A stretch of 23,776 nt of DNA from JADFRD01 sp964491015 (GTDB lineage: Bacteria > Fidelibacterota > Marinisomatia > Marinisomatales > TCS55): assembly GCA_964491015.1 (NCBI GenBank), contig CAZBEY010000028.1:1-23776 (forward strand). Reading direction: 5' to 3'. Of this stretch, positions 1-6,941 are shown in pieces. Each line of letters begins with the position of its first letter. Position 1 is the stretch's first letter. Under the pieces are notes generated by a model. The model worked only from the letters and a program-made list of their open reading frames with translations. It searched no databases and had not been told where the DNA came from. Made by a program: the position numbers and the translations under genes.

Positions 1-1
1 A

Positions 2-112
2 CAAATTCCTGAAAAGTGGTCATCATATTTAAGTGTGGAAGATGGAAGACTAAAAATTTCCGAAGACGGATTTATTTTTGCTGATGCTATTGTAATTGAT
101 TTGATGGTTTGA
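2..112 (+). CDS. hemW: C-terminal fragment, probable HemW-like radical SAM protein
   Basis: The open frame enters from outside the window and ends at TGA 110-112, leaving 36 residues. The tail reads roughly as a winged-helix end, with SEDGFIFADAIVIDLMV at its close. HemW (the radical SAM haem chaperone formerly annotated as oxygen-independent coproporphyrinogen oxidase) typically ends in a similar 'LT..G...AD.I...L' pattern, which is why I suggest it. The catalytic radical SAM part lies outside the window, so the assignment rests on this short tail only. A hairpin follows 7 bp after the stop. Confidence 0.45.
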   Translation, partial: QIPEKWSSYLSVEDGRLKISEDGFIFADAIVIDLMV

Positions 113-118
113 TTTAAA

Positions 119-175
119 AACCTTTCAAAGGTTAGCCTGTCCGCCTGTTTTTTTGCGGGAAACCTTTGAAAGGTT
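119..175. terminator. Double-palindrome hairpin between convergent genes
   Basis: AACCTTTCAAAGGTT (119-133) and its perfect reverse complement AACCTTTGAAAGGTT (161-175) flank a 27-nt spacer. Each arm is itself a palindrome around one central base. The spacer holds a CCGC/GCGG pair and a run of seven T. On the minus strand the stem is followed by TTTTT, so it can act as an intrinsic terminator for the AMP nucleosidase gene that ends at 186. A similar architecture recurs at 23443-23522. Confidence 0.65.
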
Positions 176-185
176 ACTACCTTGG

Positions 186-959
186 CTAATATGTAAAATG
201 TTTAATCTGTTCGCCTTCTTTTCCAATAAGGCTCATGGCTTCTATTCCGATTTCCAGATGTAAATCCACATATTTTTTAGTAACGTTTGAGTCGGATTCT
301 GATGTTTTCACACCATCAGGCGTCATGGGAGTATCGGATACAAGCAACAATGCTCCCCGTTCAATCCCATTGGCAAAGCCGACAATAAACATAGTTGCTG
401 TCTCCATATCAATTCCCAGTACCCGGACTTTGCGTAAATAGGATTTAAAATCCTCATCGAATTCCCAGACCCGGCGATTTGTGGTATAAATCACTCCTGT
501 TCTGTAATCTAATTTCTTTTCACATAATTTGTCTGAAACATATTTATGAACCTTAAATGACGGTAGCGCAGGGACTTCCTTCGGAAAATAATCATTGCTG
601 GTTCCTTCTCCCCGTATGGCAGCGCTGGGTAAAATAAAATGACCAATTTCCGTTGAATGCTTCAGTCCACCGCACTTTCCAAGAAACAAAACACCCTTTG
701 GATTTACAGCCGTTAATAGATCCATTATCGTAGCTGCATTAGCGCTGCCGATACCAAAGTTGATAATGCTTAGTCCTTCCTTATTGGTAGCGGATGTCAT
801 TGGGCCACCACGTCCCTTGATGATTACATCAAATCGGTTTGCAAAATTGTCGACGTAATTTTGAAAATTGGTTAGGAGTATCCATTCACCAAAATCTCCT
901 GCATCGGTTCCAGTATATCGTTTAATCCAGTTTTTTACAATATCTTCTTTTGACTTCAT
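186..959 (-). CDS. amn: AMP nucleosidase (AMN-like, short form)
   Basis: The 257-residue protein belongs to the PNP/UDP phosphorylase superfamily. The central FLGKCGG segment (about residues 92-98) and the late IDMETATMF segment carrying the substrate-binding Met-Glu pair are typical nucleoside-phosphorylase-fold signatures. The length and sequence fit the compact AMP nucleosidases of Bacteroidota-like genomes, not the roughly 480-residue enterobacterial Amn. The expected reaction is AMP + H2O to adenine + ribose 5-phosphate in the cytoplasm, which would tune the adenylate pool. The start is ATG at 957-959. The gene stands alone on its strand and converges with the hemW-like gene across the hairpin at 119-175. 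Another PNP-family specificity is possible, but AMP nucleosidase is the best match. Confidence 0.85.
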   Translation of the reverse strand: MKSKEDIVKNWIKRYTGTDAGDFGEWILLTNFQNYVDNFANRFDVIIKGRGGPMTSATNKEGLSIINFGIGSANAATIMDLLTAVNPKGVLFLGKCGGLKHSTEIGHFILPSAAIRGEGTSNDYFPKEVPALPSFKVHKYVSDKLCEKKLDYRTGVIYTTNRRVWEFDEDFKSYLRKVRVLGIDMETATMFIVGFANGIERGALLLVSDTPMTPDGVKTSESDSNVTKKYVDLHLEIGIEAMSLIGKEGEQIKHFTY

Positions 960-1292
960 ATCCTTTCACTTTCTGAAGGTTAATCCACATAATTCTTGCA
1001 TTTTATATTTATATCCACCTATATTTTTTGAGTATATAATAAACTAATCTAAGGGTAATGGAGTTTAGGAAGTTATTTTTCTTTAAAAGATTTTCTAAAA
1101 TACAATGTATTCATTAACAAATTATTTTCATTTTATCAGCAAATTAAATATTTTTTAAGATCATCATAAAAAGAATTGGTCACGTAGATACATAAGTAAT
1201 AACTATACAGGACCAAAGTTGACATGTAACCATAATATGGTCACCTGCCGGTATGGTATAAACGAATCGGCAGTACCATAAAAAGAAAGGAA
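960..1292. other. AT-rich divergent intergenic region
   Basis: This 333-bp stretch separates the minus-strand AMP nucleosidase gene from a plus-strand secreted-protein gene, so it should hold both promoters. I see no gene. An imperfect palindrome, GTAACCAT-AAT-ATGGTCAC (1227-1245), pairs seven of eight bases and could be an operator, but nothing identifies a regulator. A TTGACA at 1219-1224 has no well-spaced TATAAT partner. Confidence 0.4.
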
Positions 1293-1388
1293 ATGATCAT
1301 GAAGAAAGCCATGTTCTACATTTGCTCGGTCGCATTACTACTGATGATCGGGTGAGAACAAGACTACATTCCGACATCATCACCGGAA
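1293..1388 (+). pseudogene. Severed lipoprotein signal peptide, stop at the lipobox
   Basis: A well-formed start (AAAGGA, then ATG at 1293 or 1299) opens a frame encoding MKKAMFYICSVALLLMIG. It then meets TGA at 1353-1355 and continues in the same frame, without another stop, into the ORF that starts at 1389. The pattern LLMIG followed by the interrupted codon is a lipobox in which the invariant lipidated cysteine (TGC or TGT) has become TGA by one base change. The ATG at 1389 has no convincing ribosome binding site, so the original gene very probably began here. Confidence 0.7.
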
Positions 1389-2018
1389 ATGGAGACCAAG
1401 CAGATGTTAGAAGATAATTCGCTTATGAAAGTTGAATCTGGTATATCAATGAACGACTACGAAGAACGCCAAAAAACAATAGAACAAATTCTCTCAAACA
1501 AAGATAGTGAAAAAAGTACTTCGAATAGGCCCCGTCTATTAAGTCTTACTTTTTATGAAGGAGATAGTGTAAATGTGGAACAGGAAACGCAGAGAACGAC
1601 CGGATGGGTGCGCGACACCCAATGGGCTATTATGCCGGGTTGGTCTGCTGTAGGCCAAACTGGGATTTATGCTTATCCCCCACCATGGGAGGAAGTAAAT
1701 ATAATTCAAACACCAATTATTCTTGCACCGGAAGACCATCGGTTGGGATATTCAGGTTCGACAGGTGCTTCGAGGACTGTGTATTATATAGATATATTTA
1801 CAGAACAAAAATGGTCTCGATTTGGAAACACCTGGTGGGATCTTCCAGATATAGGATATTATGCTTATTATAGTGGTGGCGTTGGATATTATGGTGAAAG
1901 AACCTATCCACACACACAAATAATAGAAGCAAAAAGTAGCCATATAGCATGGGACAGATATAATAGTGGTCTAGTGGCCGTTTTAGCAACAGGACCGATT
2001 CAAAATCAAAGTTGGTGA
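1389..2018 (+). CDS. Hypothetical protein, body of a former lipoprotein
   Basis: I do not recognise a family in these 209 residues. The first 60 or so are polar and charged, like the linker after a lipoprotein anchor. The rest is rich in Tyr, Trp and Gly (for example YYAYYSGGVGYYGER), as in extracellular beta-rich proteins. The frame is continuous upstream into the signal peptide at 1299-1352, broken only by TGA 1353-1355. Starting at 1389 the product would lack an export signal. It may be a recently broken gene, an assembly error, or a case of UGA read-through. It ends in TGA at 2016-2018, and a 14-bp hairpin follows. Confidence 0.55.
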   Translation: METKQMLEDNSLMKVESGISMNDYEERQKTIEQILSNKDSEKSTSNRPRLLSLTFYEGDSVNVEQETQRTTGWVRDTQWAIMPGWSAVGQTGIYAYPPPWEEVNIIQTPIILAPEDHRLGYSGSTGASRTVYYIDIFTEQKWSRFGNTWWDLPDIGYYAYYSGGVGYYGERTYPHTQIIEAKSSHIAWDRYNSGLVAVLATGPIQNQSW

Positions 2019-2035
2019 GATATAGCATTAAAATG

Positions 2036-2070
2036 CAAGGTATAGAGGATAAAATTTCCTCTATACCTTG
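2036..2070 (+). terminator. Perfect 14-bp stem-loop between two secreted-protein genes
   Basis: CAAGGTATAGAGGA (2036-2049) pairs perfectly with TCCTCTATACCTTG (2057-2070) across a 7-nt loop. It lies 18 bp after the stop of the upstream gene. Only a poor T-run follows, so termination would be weak. The TTG at 2068-2070, the most upstream possible start of the next gene, is inside the 3' arm, and the next start GTG 2080 is 10 nt beyond. It could therefore be a terminator or a structure that limits translation downstream. Confidence 0.6.
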
Positions 2071-2079
2071 TTAAACATT

Positions 2080-3642
2080 GTGAATAAACTTCTATTAGTT
2101 ACTATCTGTTCATTATGTATGGTTCTATGCCAGGAAAGATGGACAGAACCGGAGATTATTGCATCGGATTCAGGAGGTATCAGTATCATGTCTGGTACGA
2201 TAGAATCAATCACCGGTGAGATATATTTTATCTGGTGGTCCTGGTACATTAAGGAGGAAGCTCCTTATTTAGTACTCTATTATATACGCCAAGACAAATT
2301 GTCCGGGTGGACAGAACCGGTACAGTTAGCAAGTCAAACAGTAGTTCACAATATTGCAGATCCTTCTATAGTTATCAATAGTTCATCAAATACCTTTAGC
2401 GTTTTCAGAGGGATTAGTAAATCGAATGTACGTATAGAAAAATTCGTAATTCTAACTGAATATGATAAATACACAGGAGAAGAAATAGACCAAATAACTG
2501 TATTTCAGGTTGAGGATACAACCAGCAATGAAAATTTTTTAGTCTATGACCTAGTACAGAATTCGTCCGGTGATATATTCACAGTCACAGATTACCTGGT
2601 TTCATTTGAAGCGGAGAAAAATTCTCTGCTATTTCGGTCTTATATAAATGAAAATTGGTCTGAAGTACGGGAAATCCCCATTTGGGATAGTACCGGTTAT
2701 GAATACGAGCCGTCAATATGTATTGATAAAAACGATAATCTACATCTCGTATTTGTTGGTCAATCACCAGAAAATTCTGACCCTATGGAGCCTTATAATT
2801 ACTGGCGTGTTTATTATATCAATAGTCCTGACAATGGAGAAACATGGTCTGCTCCCGTTTATGTAAATCAGGCTTTAGGATGGCACGCAAGGATGCCTCA
2901 AATAGTTATCGATAGTAATAATATCAGGCATATTTTGTGGAACGAAGATACTAATGGGGATTTATGGCCAGATGCAATTTATTACAGTTATTCCGCTGAT
3001 GGTATTCAATGGTCTTATCCGCGGGAATTATCTCACGAGGATGATGGTTCTTACCCTTTGTTAGCTGTTTATCACATGGTTATTGATACGAATGACACAT
3101 TATATTTTCAAATTGTAAATCCACACAAAGTTAATCCGGATGGCAGGCTAACTAGACAGTACATATACGGTCGTGAAAATACATGGCATGTAATTGATAT
3201 TCCTTTCCCGGAAAATCCCGATATAAGAGATACACAAGGAAGATTTATTATAGGTACAAACAAAATCCATTCAATTTGGATACAAATGCATTTAGGTGAT
3301 TTACCTGATGTAGAAACATTTTTAAAACATCACTGGAAAACTTCGGATATTACCTCTACAAAACCTCCTTCATCTATCCCGGATAAATTTATTATGAGTA
3401 TTTACCCAAATCCTTTTAATGCATCTACATCAATTCAATTTTCAATACCCAAAAGCTCCATGGTATCTTTAACAGTTTATGATATGCTCGGTAGGAAAGT
3501 GGATTCAATAATGCATCAAAACCTTGAAAGAGGAAATTACAATGTTCGATGGGATGGTAATAATTCTGTAAGTGGAATTTATTTTATTAAAATCGTTAGT
3601 GGGGATTTTATAAATACACAAAAAGTAGTATTATTAAAATAA
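2080..3642 (+). CDS. Secreted sialidase-fold protein with type IX-like sorting domain
   Basis: About 520 residues. An N-terminal hydrophobic signal peptide (MNKLLLVTICSLCMVLCQ from the GTG at 2080) is followed by beta-propeller repeats. SPDNGETWS is a good Asp-box (SxDxGxxW), and SADGIQWSYP and LSGWTEPVQLA look like degenerate ones. The last 80 or so residues, beginning YPNPFNASTSIQFSIP and containing VYDMLGRKV, GNYNVRWDG and SGIYFIKI, form the C-terminal sorting/FlgD-like Ig domain typical of type IX-type cargo. The fold is that of exo-sialidases and BNR repeat proteins, but no catalytic arginine triad can be established by eye, so enzyme activity is not claimed. A TTG at 2068 in the same frame is an alternative start, but it sits in a hairpin and adds no signal-peptide character. 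Confidence 0.75.
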   Translation: MNKLLLVTICSLCMVLCQERWTEPEIIASDSGGISIMSGTIESITGEIYFIWWSWYIKEEAPYLVLYYIRQDKLSGWTEPVQLASQTVVHNIADPSIVINSSSNTFSVFRGISKSNVRIEKFVILTEYDKYTGEEIDQITVFQVEDTTSNENFLVYDLVQNSSGDIFTVTDYLVSFEAEKNSLLFRSYINENWSEVREIPIWDSTGYEYEPSICIDKNDNLHLVFVGQSPENSDPMEPYNYWRVYYINSPDNGETWSAPVYVNQALGWHARMPQIVIDSNNIRHILWNEDTNGDLWPDAIYYSYSADGIQWSYPRELSHEDDGSYPLLAVYHMVIDTNDTLYFQIVNPHKVNPDGRLTRQYIYGRENTWHVIDIPFPENPDIRDTQGRFIIGTNKIHSIWIQMHLGDLPDVETFLKHHWKTSDITSTKPPSSIPDKFIMSIYPNPFNASTSIQFSIPKSSMVSLTVYDMLGRKVDSIMHQNLERGNYNVRWDGNNSVSGIYFIKIVSGDFINTQKVVLLK

Positions 3643-3769
3643 GGAATCACTTATAGAAAATAGTATATTTCCGTTCATATAGTGAAGATACGAACCTAAT
3701 ATCATTCACTGTCTACTTCGATTATCTTTAATTCGTAATCATCTGTTAATCTGCACAATATTACATTGT

Positions 3770-4537
3770 CTACATAACCTCTATAGATATAGAAATGGGA
3801 CAATGATCAGAACCCATGACATCATCATGAATATCCCCGTCAAGAACTTGTTCAGTAAATCCTTCATTTACAAAGAAATAGTCGATACGCCATCCCACAT
3901 TTCTTGACCGAGCTCCGAATCGATAAGTCCACCACGAATATCGATCCGGTTCAGGATGAAATAATCTAAACGTATCCACCCATCCCTTTTCAACATACGT
4001 ATCCAGACGTTCTCGCTCTATGGGCATGAATCCGCTATTCTTTACATTATCTTTTGGTCGTGCCAGATCAATTTCATGATGGGCTGTATTCCAATCGCCG
4101 GTTACAATCACATTCTGACCAGATTCCACCTGTTCATTGATAATGGGCAATAATTCATCATAAAAATTTAATTTGTAATCTAGTCGCTCTTGATCACGTT
4201 GTCCGTTAGGGAAATAAATATTATAAAGTAGAAAATTGGGATGTTCTGTTAATAAAACGCGGCCTTCCCGGTCAAATCGGTCTATTCCGATTCCTTCCTG
4301 AACATACAGGGGTTCTTCCTTGGAAAATGTTGCCACACCGCTATATCCTCGCCGTTCACCTGAATGCCAATAGGTATGATATCCGTGATCTTCCAACAGT
4401 TCTTTTGGGAGTTGCTCAACATGGGCTTTGGTTTCTTGAAGGCATAGAATATCCGGATCGGCTTCTTTCAGCCAATCTAGAAAACCTTTTTTTAATACGG
4501 CTCTAACGCCATTAACGTTCCAGGAAATCAATTTCAT
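3770..4537 (-). CDS. xth: Exodeoxyribonuclease III
   Basis: A 255-residue protein of the exonuclease III/AP endonuclease family, at the family's normal length. Visible active-site elements are N7 in ISWNVNG, the metal-binding E35 in LCLQETKA, the catalytic TGDWNTAHHEIDLARP block, and the C-terminal GSDHCPI with the catalytic Asp-His pair (about D244/H245). It cleaves 5' to abasic sites and removes 3' blocking groups in base excision repair, in the cytoplasm. It is divergently arranged with bolA across 91 bp and convergent with the sorting-domain protein gene. Confidence 0.93.
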   Translation of the reverse strand: MKLISWNVNGVRAVLKKGFLDWLKEADPDILCLQETKAHVEQLPKELLEDHGYHTYWHSGERRGYSGVATFSKEEPLYVQEGIGIDRFDREGRVLLTEHPNFLLYNIYFPNGQRDQERLDYKLNFYDELLPIINEQVESGQNVIVTGDWNTAHHEIDLARPKDNVKNSGFMPIERERLDTYVEKGWVDTFRLFHPEPDRYSWWTYRFGARSRNVGWRIDYFFVNEGFTEQVLDGDIHDDVMGSDHCPISISIEVM

Positions 4538-4628
4538 CAGGGTGGAAGGTTATAACATTGTTCCCACTATATGCAAAATGATTCCTAATTTGTCTTTACA
4601 TTTAAAAAGGAAATTATTCTAACTGATT

Positions 4629-4877
4629 ATGGAACTGGAAGAAATAAAACAACTCATATTAAATGGCATCCCCGATGCCCATGTAGAAGTAGTGGACGCT
4701 CGAGGCACCGGAGATCATTTTAATGCAATTGTGGTTAGTGAATCTTTTGAGGGAATTAGTTTGGTTAAACAGCATCAAATGGTTTATAAAACTTTAGAAG
4801 GTTATTTGACTAAAGAAATTCATGCTCTCCAATTAAAAACGTTGACAAGAGATCAATGGCAAACAGACCAGAGGTGA
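4629..4877 (+). CDS. BolA family protein
   Basis: An 82-residue BolA-fold protein. The central block DHFNAIVVSESFEGISLVKQHQMVYKTL carries the helix-turn-helix-like motif and the conserved His of the family, and HALQLKTL matches the usual C-terminal strand. Short BolA/IbaG-like proteins bind a [2Fe-2S] cluster together with monothiol CGFS glutaredoxins and work in iron-sulfur trafficking. The glutaredoxin partner is encoded downstream at 5325, which supports the call. The stop TGA (4875-4877) overlaps the first base pairs of a repeat marking the edge of an inserted cassette, so the last few residues may have been altered. Confidence 0.88.
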   Translation: MELEEIKQLILNGIPDAHVEVVDARGTGDHFNAIVVSESFEGISLVKQHQMVYKTLEGYLTKEIHALQLKTLTRDQWQTDQR

Positions 4878-4905
4878 GAGACGAAACGAAAGACGAGAGA
4901 CGAAA
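4876..4905. repeat. GAGAGACGAAA tandem repeat at left edge of cassette
   Basis: GAGAGACGAAA occurs at 4876-4886 and 4895-4905, separated by CGAAAGAC, giving a 19-bp period of purine-rich sequence. It starts on the last bases of the bolA stop codon. A matching short tandem repeat (TCGACTG twice) lies at the other side of the four-helix-bundle gene. Confidence 0.7.
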
Positions 4906-4924
4906 TGAAACCTATCGGAATGTT

Positions 4925-5290
4925 ATGAAAGATCCACTAGAAAATTATCCGATATATGTGAAATCGATGGAATTCTATGATAAAATGTGGGATGATACTG
5001 ATATTTTACGTAAAGACCCAGGTGGAATTGAAATTATGAGACAACTCGTTCGATCTGCTGGTTCTGTTTGTGCAAATATCCAAGAAGGATACGGTAGAGG
5101 TTCAACAAAAGAATTCTTATATTTTTTAAGGGAAAGCAGAGGCTCCGCAAGAGGAACAAAAGGTTGGAATCGCCGTTCAAAAAGATTATTGAAACCAGAA
5201 TTGCTAAAAGAAAGAATTTCTGAAATGGATGAAATGATTGCATTATTGGCATCTATGATTAATACGATGGAAAAAAAGCTAAAAAAGTAA
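4925..5290 (+). CDS. Four-helix-bundle protein (S23/IVP family)
   Basis: The 121-residue product from ATG 4925 matches the four-helix-bundle family first known from 23S rRNA intervening sequences. The motif block QLVRSAGSVCANIQEGYGRG, then STKEFLYFLRESRGSAR, is diagnostic. The frame stays open up to an ATG at 4856, but that extension translates the purine-rich repeat and overlaps bolA, so I reject it. The biochemical role of free-standing members is not established. The relative Avd is a diversity-generating retroelement accessory factor, but no reverse transcriptase or variable repeat is visible here. The gene breaks an otherwise natural bolA-glutaredoxin pair and is bounded by short tandem repeats, which suggests a mobile cassette. 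Confidence 0.8.
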   Translation: MKDPLENYPIYVKSMEFYDKMWDDTDILRKDPGGIEIMRQLVRSAGSVCANIQEGYGRGSTKEFLYFLRESRGSARGTKGWNRRSKRLLKPELLKERISEMDEMIALLASMINTMEKKLKK

Positions 5291-5293
5291 CTT

Positions 5294-5307
5294 TCGACTG
5301 TCGACTG
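5294..5307. repeat. TCGACTG tandem repeat at right edge of cassette
   Basis: TCGACTG is repeated head to tail (5294-5300, 5301-5307), immediately after the four-helix-bundle gene and 18 bp before the glutaredoxin start. In reverse complement, the GACAGTCGACAGTCGAAA strand resembles the purine-rich left-edge repeat, so the two edges look loosely like terminal inverted sequences. Confidence 0.6.
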
Positions 5308-5324
5308 TCACAAAAAGGTAAACA

Positions 5325-5639
5325 ATGAACTTAAAAGATCAAATAATTAACGATATTAAACAAAATCCCATCATGTTATTTATGAAGGGAACCCCGGAAA
5401 TGCCCATGTGTGGTTTTTCAAATGCTGTCGTGCAGGTGTTAAACCATTACGGAGTTGAATATCAATCGACGAATGTATTAACCGATCCGGAAATCAGAGT
5501 GAAATTATCTGAGTATTCCAATTGGCCGACCATACCACAATTATTTGTGAATGGTGAACTTATTGGCGGAGCTGACATCACAATAGAATTGCACGAAAAA
5601 GGAGATTTGCTGGATATTATAGACTCTGCGAATAGTTAA
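5325..5639 (+). CDS. grxD: Monothiol glutaredoxin, Grx4/GrxD family
   Basis: A 104-residue glutaredoxin with the CGFS active site at residues 29-32 (PEMPMCGFSNAVV), the conserved KGTP segment just before it, the WPTIPQLFVNGELIGG cis-proline and glutathione-binding region, and a GGAD block. CGFS glutaredoxins bind a glutathione-ligated [2Fe-2S] cluster and hand clusters to target proteins, often as a heterodimer with BolA, whose gene lies upstream. An AAAAAGGT stretch lies ahead of ATG 5325. The last 23 bp overlap the convergent small ORF on the other strand. Confidence 0.93.
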   Translation: MNLKDQIINDIKQNPIMLFMKGTPEMPMCGFSNAVVQVLNHYGVEYQSTNVLTDPEIRVKLSEYSNWPTIPQLFVNGELIGGADITIELHEKGDLLDIIDSANS

Positions 5640-5775
5640 GTAAAGTTGAATTACAAGAACTTCTATACGCAGAATATTCTGCTTTAGCATCATTTATACA
5701 ATCTCCGTAAGGACCGTCCGGTAAATCAGCTGAAATTATAGATGAAATTAAAATGGCTGTAAATAGCTTCTTCAT
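5617..5775 (-). CDS. Small secreted peptide, 52 residues, two cysteines
   Basis: A short gene begins with ATG 5773-5775 overlapping the TGA stop of the upstream lipoprotein gene (ATGA), with a strong AGAGGTGA Shine-Dalgarno inside the end of that gene. The product starts MKKLFTAILISSIISA, a clear export signal, and leaves a mature part of about 36 residues. That part has cysteines near residues 26 and 41, which could form one disulfide, and ends NYSQSL. No family is recognised. It runs 23 bp into the glutaredoxin 3' end on the opposite strand. Coupling and a signal peptide argue that it is real, but it is short and unsupported by homology. Confidence 0.5.
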   Translation of the reverse strand: MKKLFTAILISSIISADLPDGPYGDCINDAKAEYSAYRSSCNSTLLNYSQSL

Positions 5776-6560
5776 TCTTCACCTCTTAGTATTGATGTAA
5801 AAATCATTATTTCATGGTCAATTGTTTCCTCAGTAGGGTCATAGAACAGGTGCATATTTTTTACAAATAATTGCGCATCCTTTTCCGAAGAAAATACCTT
5901 TTTTTTAAAACGAACATCTGTAAATAATTCTCTGAGTTTTGGATTCTGCACATGGGCAAAACCACGATAGAACTTGCCAAAGGTGTTAAGCATGGCAATT
6001 TTTTTACCTGACAGTCTTTCCAGGTTGGGTGAATCACCGGCAAACCAGAGATAGAGAGTTGTATTGGGTAATTTGCTTTTTCCTTTTTTTTCTTCAGTAC
6101 GGAGAACTTCAATACCGGCAAAATTGTCTGCAGGTTTTACGGCAAAACAATAATCAACATAACCATCATCTCTTTCGTACTTAAAGCCATCAAATACGTG
6201 CCAGTTATTTTTTTTAGTAGACTCAATTATCCAATTATCTGTAACGTGATCAAACACATCAAATTCAATTACATATTCTCCGCTGGATATTAATTTATCA
6301 AATGCTTTGCGAGCGTCTTGCTTCTCTAAATAAATAATATTACCGGAATTTTCATCCAACCATTCAGCACCGGTAAATTGTTTTATCTTTAATTGAAATT
6401 CTTCTTCAAAACCAAATTGTTTCCGAAGCCCAGCTAAGTTTAAGTGTCCTGTTTCACTTTTTAATTCTGAGAGATTAGTTTCATCATTTGCTGTACATGA
6501 GAAAATCAGCAGGAACAGGAGAAAACTTGATAGGATTATTCCATGTTTATTTTTTTTCAT
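5772..6560 (-). CDS. Hypothetical lipoprotein
   Basis: The protein has about 262 residues from ATG 6560, chosen because it gives MKKNKHGIILSSFLLFLLIFSC, a lipoprotein signal peptide with LIFSC as an acceptable lipobox. A longer frame from 6593 only adds eleven non-signal residues. The mature part is mixed alpha/beta and rich in charged and aromatic residues. Two stretches are distinctive (NWHVFDGFKYERDDGYVDY and YLWFAGDSPNLERLSGKK), but I cannot assign a domain. It is probably membrane-anchored in the periplasm. It is translationally coupled to the small secreted peptide at 5617-5775. Confidence 0.7.
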   Translation of the reverse strand: MKKNKHGIILSSFLLFLLIFSCTANDETNLSELKSETGHLNLAGLRKQFGFEEEFQLKIKQFTGAEWLDENSGNIIYLEKQDARKAFDKLISSGEYVIEFDVFDHVTDNWIIESTKKNNWHVFDGFKYERDDGYVDYCFAVKPADNFAGIEVLRTEEKKGKSKLPNTTLYLWFAGDSPNLERLSGKKIAMLNTFGKFYRGFAHVQNPKLRELFTDVRFKKKVFSSEKDAQLFVKNMHLFYDPTEETIDHEIMIFTSILRGEE

Positions 6561-6749
6561 AAAACCCCCATTTCTATTAATAGTTATGTGCAAGTTAAAA
6601 AAAAAAATAATAAGTTCTACAAGAATTGTATATATTTTTTAGTGAATAAGGCCTCCCCATAGTTGAAAAATCTTTTTCACTATATTAATAATCTTTTAAA
6701 ATAATATTTTTAGCTTTTAACTTTGCGCCCCTATTTTAGATAGGGATTT

Positions 6750-6821
6750 GGCTCGTTCGTCTAGTGGTTAGGACTCCAGGTTTTCATCCTGGCAACAGGA
6801 GTTCGATTCTCCTACGGGCTA
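6750..6821 (+). tRNA. tRNA-Glu (anticodon UUC)
   Basis: The cloverleaf is complete. The acceptor arm is GGCTCGT/ACGGGCT with G-U pairs at positions 1-72 and 4-69. The D-arm region is GTCTAGTGGTTAGGAC. The anticodon stem CCAGG/CCTGG closes the loop TTTTCAT, with TTC at 6783-6785. The T-arm is CAGGAGTTCGATTCTCCT, and the discriminator is A. CCA is not encoded, since ACGG follows. A rho-independent terminator lies just downstream. Confidence 0.97.
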
Positions 6822-6827
6822 CGGATT

Positions 6828-6857
6828 AAACCTCCTCAATCGAGGAGGTTTTTATTT
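6828..6857 (+). terminator. Rho-independent terminator after tRNA-Glu
   Basis: AAACCTCCTC pairs with GAGGAGGTTT across the loop AATC and runs into TTTTTATTTT. It starts 6 bp after the tRNA. It may also slow the convergent cytochrome operon ending at 6942, although the T-run on that strand is short. Confidence 0.9.
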
Positions 6858-6941
6858 TCACTCCGACCAAAGGAATTTATCATCGTTTCAATAAGCAATT
6901 TTGTTTGATAGTGTACAATGCAATTAGTCCATTGACCACTA

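Noticed and set aside
1219..1263. TTGACA followed by TATAAA as a sigma70 promoter
   Set aside because: The spacing is about 33 bp, far from the usual 17, and nothing suitable lies at the right distance.
1353..1390. Selenocysteine insertion at the TGA of the lipobox
   Set aside because: A GGTGA/TCACC pair can form a 5-bp stem here, but its loop is long and unstructured, unlike a bacterial SECIS, and no lipoprotein is known to use Sec for lipidation.
3643..3769. Terminator between the convergent sorting-domain and exonuclease III genes
   Set aside because: Only a 6-bp stem (AGTGAA/TTCACT) with a long loop and no T-run could be found.
4856..4924. N-terminal extension of the four-helix-bundle protein
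   Set aside because: It translates the purine-rich edge repeat, overlaps bolA, and is not part of the usual domain length.
4925..5290. Avd accessory gene of a diversity-generating retroelement
   Set aside because: No reverse transcriptase, template repeat or variable repeat is visible nearby.
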